Shown here: positions 58,074-64,000 of the stretch, in pieces
Position numbering within the stretch: position 1 is the stretch's first letter
Layout: every line of letters begins with the position of its first letter
Source of the DNA: Papaver somniferum
Lineage: Eukaryota > Streptophyta > Magnoliopsida > Ranunculales > Papaveraceae
Assembly: GCF_003573695.1 (NCBI RefSeq)
Contig: NC_039361.1
Span: 34,289,702-34,353,701, forward strand
Length of the DNA stretch: 64,000 nt
Direction of reading: 5' to 3'
The notes under the pieces: model-generated
What the model was told of the DNA's origin: nothing
The model's database searches: none
Seen by the model: the letters and a program-made list of their open reading frames with translations, nothing else
Made by a program: the position numbers and the translations under genes

Positions 58074-61000
58074 TGAAAAATTGGGGGTACAACAACCTCA
58101 CCCAATATTTCGCTTAGCAATCTGTATGGACTAACTCCAATATACTTTAAAGAGAATCAACTAGATAGTCAGACTCAATCTTAATGAAAAGTATATCAAA
58201 GAGTTATATCTCAATTTCTCAATTCAATCCTTACTCAAACAAATAGAAATCTGCGAGTCTGATTGAATACAAGAGAAATTAACTTGAACGGTACCAAATA
58301 CCAATGTTCAAGGATCAATCAATTTCAATCAACAACCAAAGGTTGGATTTACCAATTGATCGATTCAACACACAACCAGTGATATTTCAATTATATAACA
58401 AAATATAATGCGAAAAAGAAATAACACAGACACCAGAAGTTTTGTTAACGAGGAAACCGCAAATGCAGAAAAACCCCGGGACCTAGTCCACATTGAACAC
58501 ACACTGTATTAAGCCGCTGCAGACACTAGTCTACTGCAAATTAACTTCGGTCTGGACTGTAGTTGAACCCCAATCAATCTCACACTGATCCAAGGTACAG
58601 TTGCGCTCCTTACGTCTCTGATCCCAGCAGGATACTACGCACTTGATTCCCTTAGCTGATCTCACCCACAACTAAGAGTTGCTACTGTTGATGGTGGATT
58701 TTAGTTCAGGGCTAAAATTATAAAACCAAATTTATGCATTGACATCCTGCAAAGGATAAAGCCACTGATAAATGATGAATACTTCTTCACTTTACTAATT
58801 CACCTAGAATGGAGCATGTGGAAACAATCCCAGTATTCTGTGAATTAAATACACAAAATTCATTCAGGTTGGAGCATGTAGCAACAATCCCATATACCCT
58901 GTGAGTTTATAGCATTATTAATTAATGCGCGATTAGCCTTGTATTTCCTATGTTGTTCCCGCAGAACCCTCATTATTGGTGCGGCATGACGACTGAATGT
59001 TGCTCTCAGCGGAGTGACACGAATCTCCAAGTATCGATAATGAGGCATGCACGAAATACCCGTACATGCTACATATATCGGTGTGTTATACTAGCCCGAT
59101 TGAGCATCTGGGCTGTCCATGTCAGTCTCAGAAACAATCACGACCACGCAAGTTGGCCGCATGATTTAACCAGCCTAGACGATCCTCAGCAGTAGCAGGC
59201 TACCACCTTAATGACCACCAGCAGGCCCGTTTTTTCCCTGGTCGGTCGAATACATACCACGCCTCCCAAACAACCATCGAACGCCAGCCTAAAGTAGGAT
59301 GGTTGGGCTGGTGTGGAGCAGCTTGGAAAAGCTTGTACGCACAAGACTGCCAATGTCGGTCTCAAAACAGATCGGGGACGTCCAACTTCGTCTGCATGGT
59401 TGGACGGCATAGATCTTCCCATGACCGGTTGGACAAGCGTTGTCCTGCACACCGGCGGGCCCCTTTTCAACTTACTTGATCGACCTTCTCACGACCTAGC
59501 CAGGGAGGAGCAAATGCTTGCTCGAAGTTCGGTCGGCGTGATGCTTTAAGGGTCACAGGAAAGTCCACTAGTGTCTTAAATTGATCACGACCATCCAACT
59601 TCACCTGCATGATTGGATGACTTAGATCAAGCCTATGACCGTGGGACAGATACACACATGCTCAACACCGACTCAATGTGGACCCTACATGGTCGGCCTC
59701 CCCAAAGGAGGAGCATAGCTTGATAAACCGTTAGGTTGAAGTCGTGTACACACGACCGATCCAAAACCCTAATTACGGTTTGCGGCATGTTACATGTGTC
59801 GCTAATCGATCACGAGCGTCCATCTTCGCAAGCTTAGACGGAGGGTGTAGATGTAGACTTAAAAGGTCCCGAGCATGTCAACATGATCACCGTGGGCCCA
59901 TCTACACGCATGACCGATCGACCAAGGCCAACCATGGCCGGAAGTCTCGAAACGCGCGCCCGAAGTAGGCATGTCGCGCGGTTTCCAACTCCTTTGCGGC
60001 ATGGGATTTTTGTTGCAAACCGATCTCAACCACTCAACTTTGCCGGAAAAATTGAGTGGCTTAGATCACATTTTTATGGGACAGTGAGGAACGGACGTGT
60101 ACACCGGCAAGCCGTCTACACGCATGCCCGGTCGGTCCTGCCAAAAACGTCTCCCATGCTTGGATTCGACCAAGCTGGAGAGTGATGCTTGCGCACCTCT
60201 TCAAAACCCTAAAACTTCATCAACGGTCGCAGATGAGCGTCATATATCATCTCGTCCGTCCAACTCTACCAGCTTGGTTAGGCAGCCCAGGCTAGGAGTT
60301 AGTCGACCAAAGAAGCATCCCCATGATCACTGTCCGCCACTCTTCCACATAGAGTGATCGGCCAAAGCAAGGCTCGCCCGTGCAGCCTCCAAACGATCAC
60401 TTGAAGACGGTCGGACGTGATATTATTTTAAGACACTTGATCGTGACTTACTCCGTTAAGCCTTAAAATAGCGATGCTTCATACTTGCTGAATATATTTG
60501 ATGCATTACATGCATAGAACACACACGATATTTCATAAATATCGATTTCCCAAATAACTTAGTTATTTAACCTAGCACCGTATGCTACCTTCTGTGGGTC
60601 CCACGATCCACACAATCGAGACATCAAGCATGTCACAAACTGGGGGATACATACCGGGGTATTGGTCTGGCGGTTTACAGCGTGCAGCGTGCAACGCGCC
60701 ATCACAAAAACGTGTCAGGAATACATGGACGGTTAGTAATGATGGGAGAAGTGGGAAAGACTGATCGTGTGACACTAACACGACTCCACTACTCCATCAC
60801 TCCACTTCCTCCACTTCCCACGAGAGATGAGGGTTAGGCTCAATGAATTGTATAAATAGGTTCTCCTCCCTATTTCCAAAAAATAGACAAGACAGAGACC
60901 AAGTGTTGATACAACGTATTTAAACACACAGAGCTTTGCTTACATTATTGCAAGCCAATTCGGTATTCTGATACAAGTCAAAAAAAACCAACACCTTCAC

Positions 61001-62988
61001 GATCTCAACAGCTTCTTCGCTTCCCTCCCTAAGATCAACCCCATATCCTTCACTTTGTGACCGAAGCAAGTCTGGAACGACCATTTCTTGGTTTAGGCCA
61101 GAATTGTACAGATTGATCTCTCGAATCAAAAGCACTCCCGTGCAGTGCATTTGTTTAGGGTTTAGATTCATTTCTAATCCACACACCCCAAATTACCAAA
61201 ACCAGCAGAAATAGTTTTCACCCATAAACAGCTACGACCCAAAGTCGAAGACTTTTAAACAAATTTGTATCACATAGAAAAGTCCACAGGAATAGATAAA
61301 TCTGTCTCCCACAGAAATACCTACGAGTTTTGTTCCGTCTTTTGATAAATCATGGTGAACATGAACCAATTGATATACCGGACTTATATTCCCGAAGAAC
61401 AGCCTAGAAATATCAATCACCTCATAATAATCTTAATCGACTAGCGAAACAAGATATTGTGGAATCACAAACGATGAGACGAAGATGTTTGTGACTACTT
61501 TTTTATCTTTCCTATCGGAGAAATTAATCTCAAGCCAATCTTACGATTGCACTCAATCACGATAGAAACAACAAGATCAAATCACGCAACTACAGAGAAA
61601 ATAGTTGGGTCTGGCTTCACAATCCCAATGAAGTCTTCAAGTCGTTAACTACAGGGTCTCGGTAGAAACCTAAGGTTAAAGGAGAATCGACTTTAGCTTA
61701 TACAACTAGTATCACACAGCAGGTGTGGGGATTAGGTTTCCCAGTTGCTAGAGTTCTTCTTTAAATCAGGGTTTGCAATCTAAGTTACCTTAGTAACAAA
61801 GCATTCAATATTCACCGTTATTAGAAAACCTGATTAGATTCAAGCTAATATCTTTCAACCGTTAGATCGAACTTAGCTTGTTATACACAAATGAGATGCA
61901 CGTTCATTTAGGTTTGTGTAACCGTACCTAAACGTGTACACCTATTTGGTTCGACAGTAGTTAACCAATGGTTAGCCATATGAGCACTTTCATATCAACC
62001 TTATTCATCTTCACCATAACTAGTTCAAATGACTCAAAAGAACTAGTTAGAGAGTTGTTCAATTGCTTATATCTCATAGAAGTATATAAGACACAATCGA
62101 AGCAAAAAAGATTTTGATTTACTCGAATCGATTCATGAACATTATAGCCACGGTTTGCAAATTTGCATTCCTTAGTTTATATATGTCTTAGTTCACGAAC
62201 AAACCATTTTTAGAAAATAACCCACTCAAGTATGCATACCGGTACGCATACTTAAGTACCCGTATTGAGTTTGTTTTTAGTTCACAAACTCCAGCAGAAA
62301 TTCACGGGATGTGAACTTCTGGTAGTATGCGTACGGGTACGCGGACTTAGCTTCCGGACATCCTGAACCAGTAAAGTACGCATACTTTAGTTCAAGGATT
62401 TTGGACTTACACAAGTATGAGTTCACATACAATGTTTATATCCATTCAAGATTATATATTCTAAACTCTCGTTTCAATCATTGAAACATTCTTAGAGGAT
62501 GTCAAATAGAGGTTATTCACACACTATTTTTCATCAAAGCGATTTTCAATATATTGAAATAATCAACATGACTTTCGTCACTTGTAAAGATGAACTTGGC
62601 CAAAGCGAAAGCTTACCAACACATATTTAGAGAAATAAATAAGCGAGATAATCTCGGCTCGAAATAGCAAATGTGTACAATCGAAGTTTATATAGCAATA
62701 CAACTTTTGTCTCAAAATATGAGATAGAGTATATATACTTTTGAGTGATAGATAAGTTCAAGTCTCCACATACTTTTTAGTCGATGAAGTTCCAACAGTT
62801 CCTTGAGTAGTTCTTTGTCTTTGCATGATGAACCCTGTGGAGTCCAGAGCTCAACTACACTTTCTATCCTAGTCTGATACTTAGCTATAAATAGACTAGA
62901 AATCCATAATTATAGTTTTGGCAACTAAACTTGACAAACAAGCTTGAGATAGCAATGTTTGCGAGCTCGACCGAGCAGTGCTCTAACA
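58074..62988 (-). mobile_element. Solo Copia-type (SIRE/Maximus-like) LTR, interrupted by element C
   Basis: On the + strand it starts TGAAAAATTGGGGGTACAAC and ends GAGCAGTGCTCTAACA; reversed this is TGTTAGAGCACTGCTCGG...CA. The 5-bp duplication CTTAG flanks it at 58069-58073 and 62989-62993. Without element C and one copy of its duplication the LTR is about 2.37 kb, close to the 2.47 kb of the copy at 9372-11838. No internal region is present, so it formed by LTR-LTR recombination. Words such as GGTACGCATAC (about 62235-62345) mark its variable part. Confidence 0.85.
58686..61230 (+). mobile_element. Element C: solo LTR of the A/B family, nested in the Copia-type LTR, 2.5 kb
   Basis: It starts TGTTGATGGTGG and ends CACCCATAAACA, flanked by exact GCTAC duplications (58681-58685 and 61231-61235). 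Its 3' part, from ACATCAAGCATGTCACAAAC (about 60623) through a TATA box at 60851-60858 to the end, matches the 3' part of element A's LTR. The 5' and middle parts (58750-60560) are far less alike, showing that this section of the LTR changes fast within the family. Short open frames in it (for example 59744-60357) are not supported as genes. Confidence 0.9.
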
Positions 62989-62993
62989 CTTAG

Positions 62994-64000
62994 CTTTGTG
63001 AAAAATGCTTAATTACAGAGACATCCATGAAGTTGTTGCTCCAATTGCGGAAAATGTTACATTGTATCCCCAATCCAAGCTCTTTATGATTGGTCTTGAT
63101 AAAGGTCCGAGTAACATTGTTGGATGAGATTTGAACAATTCAAATTAGTGATATTAGCTCGCATGACTTACAACAACAAACATTCACCAAGCCTTATGTG
63201 TACCTCTTGATAATTGCGAAAGGGAATTTCAATCCCCACAACCTTTTTTGGGATGGGAAAAATATTTTATTTATATCTATCAATGAATTTTAACTCGAAG
63301 TTCGGCCACAACCATCTTCAGCACTCCACGGTAGTGATAATCCAAGACTGTGACGGACCGGAAAATTACGCCTTTGGCGCGTTTCCCCGCAGGAAGTAAC
63401 TTACTCGATGCACCATGATGAAGTTACGATTCGGGCCTTAAGACTAGGCAAATGCACGTTCATTCGCCTTTGCAAGCATGCTCGTGGAGCATGATGCGGC
63501 TAACTTAGCTTCCACACCGTTCCAACTCACCCTTGTTACGCGAAGGGTTTATTAAGAAACAAAGACTAATACGACAAAAACGGCCTTTTGAGGCCCTAAA
63601 CGATGGAATTTGGCTAAATTCTGGTGACCATGTGGATCTATTGATCAACATGTCTTGATCTTTGGGCCGTTTCCCATCAAAATGGACTCCTCATGAACTA
63701 AATTACGACACTCGGGTTTTTAGCCTATGTCGAACGCCTTGATAGGAAGTATGAGCATCCAAGGAATGGAATGCAACTAGCCTCACCAAGTTTGGCCACA
63801 ATCATCTATTGCATCGAGTTACCGAGCCAGATGATATGAGAGGCCAGAATGTCGCAATCATCTCCCAATTAGATGATATGAGCAAAGTGCTGGACCGGCA
63901 ATGCTGCAACTCATTGCGGCTGCCTACGTACCCTTCCCTACTCTAAAGGGATCAAGCACAAACCATAGTTCATCACCGAAGAGACAAGAACTTAAACCAA
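62994..64000. other. Repeat-like sequence, probably part of another gypsy LTR
   Basis: GGCTGCCTACGTACCCTTCC near 63919 followed by AAGGGATCAAGC is a block I associate with LTRs of plant Ty3/gypsy elements. GC-richer text from about 63340 on has no coding frame. The right boundary is outside the window. Confidence 0.4.

Noticed and set aside
59744..60357. Overlapping + strand frames in element C
   Set aside because: They lie within a solo LTR, overlap each other in different frames and are not shared with the other LTR copies.

Overview
The window is nuclear DNA of a flowering plant, most likely a eudicot. It has GT-AG multi-exon genes, a Pol III tRNA gene with a T-tract terminator, a telo-box promoter, and several layers of LTR retrotransposons. 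The style of the Copia-type LTRs recalls Ranunculales such as poppies, but that is a weak inference and the species is not established.

Layout. 1-4801 is the 3' part of a large LTR retrotransposon on the + strand (element A), cut by the window edge. 4802-12352 has no recognisable gene; it holds one end of a CACTA-type DNA transposon (to 6966) and a lone Copia-type LTR (9372-11838). 12353-42975 is a gene island: a broken DUF4408/DUF761-type gene (-), a conserved plant gene of unknown function with about seven exons (+, 13556-16931), a MATE/DETOXIFICATION transporter with a one-base frameshift (-, 17597-19780), EBP2 for 60S ribosome assembly (-), TFB5, a 70-residue TFIIH subunit in two short exons (-, 24810-25188), ROS3, an RRM protein of the active DNA demethylation pathway (-, 26748-31932), tRNA-Val(CAC) (+, 32460-32533), and a gene of about 26 exons for the WASH-complex subunit WASHC4/SWIP (-, 32823-42975). 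From 43 kb rightward the window is again repeats: decayed Copia-type LTRs, a complete element B (- strand, 48327-57899, target duplication CCTTG), a solo Copia-type LTR (58074-62988, duplication CTTAG), and nested inside it a solo LTR of the A/B family (element C, 58686-61230, duplication GCTAC).

Elements A, B and C belong to one family in three states: truncated by the window edge, complete, and solo LTR. Their LTRs are unusually long (about 2.1, 3.07 and 2.5 kb). They share the start TGTTGATGGTGG, a TATAAATA promoter box and, in A and B, the polypurine tract. Element B has a tRNA-Arg-like primer site and gag-like reading frames, but no visible protease, reverse transcriptase or integrase. 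It is therefore a non-autonomous LARD/TR-GAG-like element. Between the gag-like part and the polypurine tract it carries about 12.6 copies of a 76-bp minisatellite whose unit can form a hairpin.

The single-copy genes are mostly housekeeping (ribosome assembly, transcription/repair, endosome and epigenetic functions) and show no sign of working as a cluster. Exon limits were read by eye from splice consensus and reading-frame continuity. Limits given to the base are those where phase could be checked; the others are approximate.
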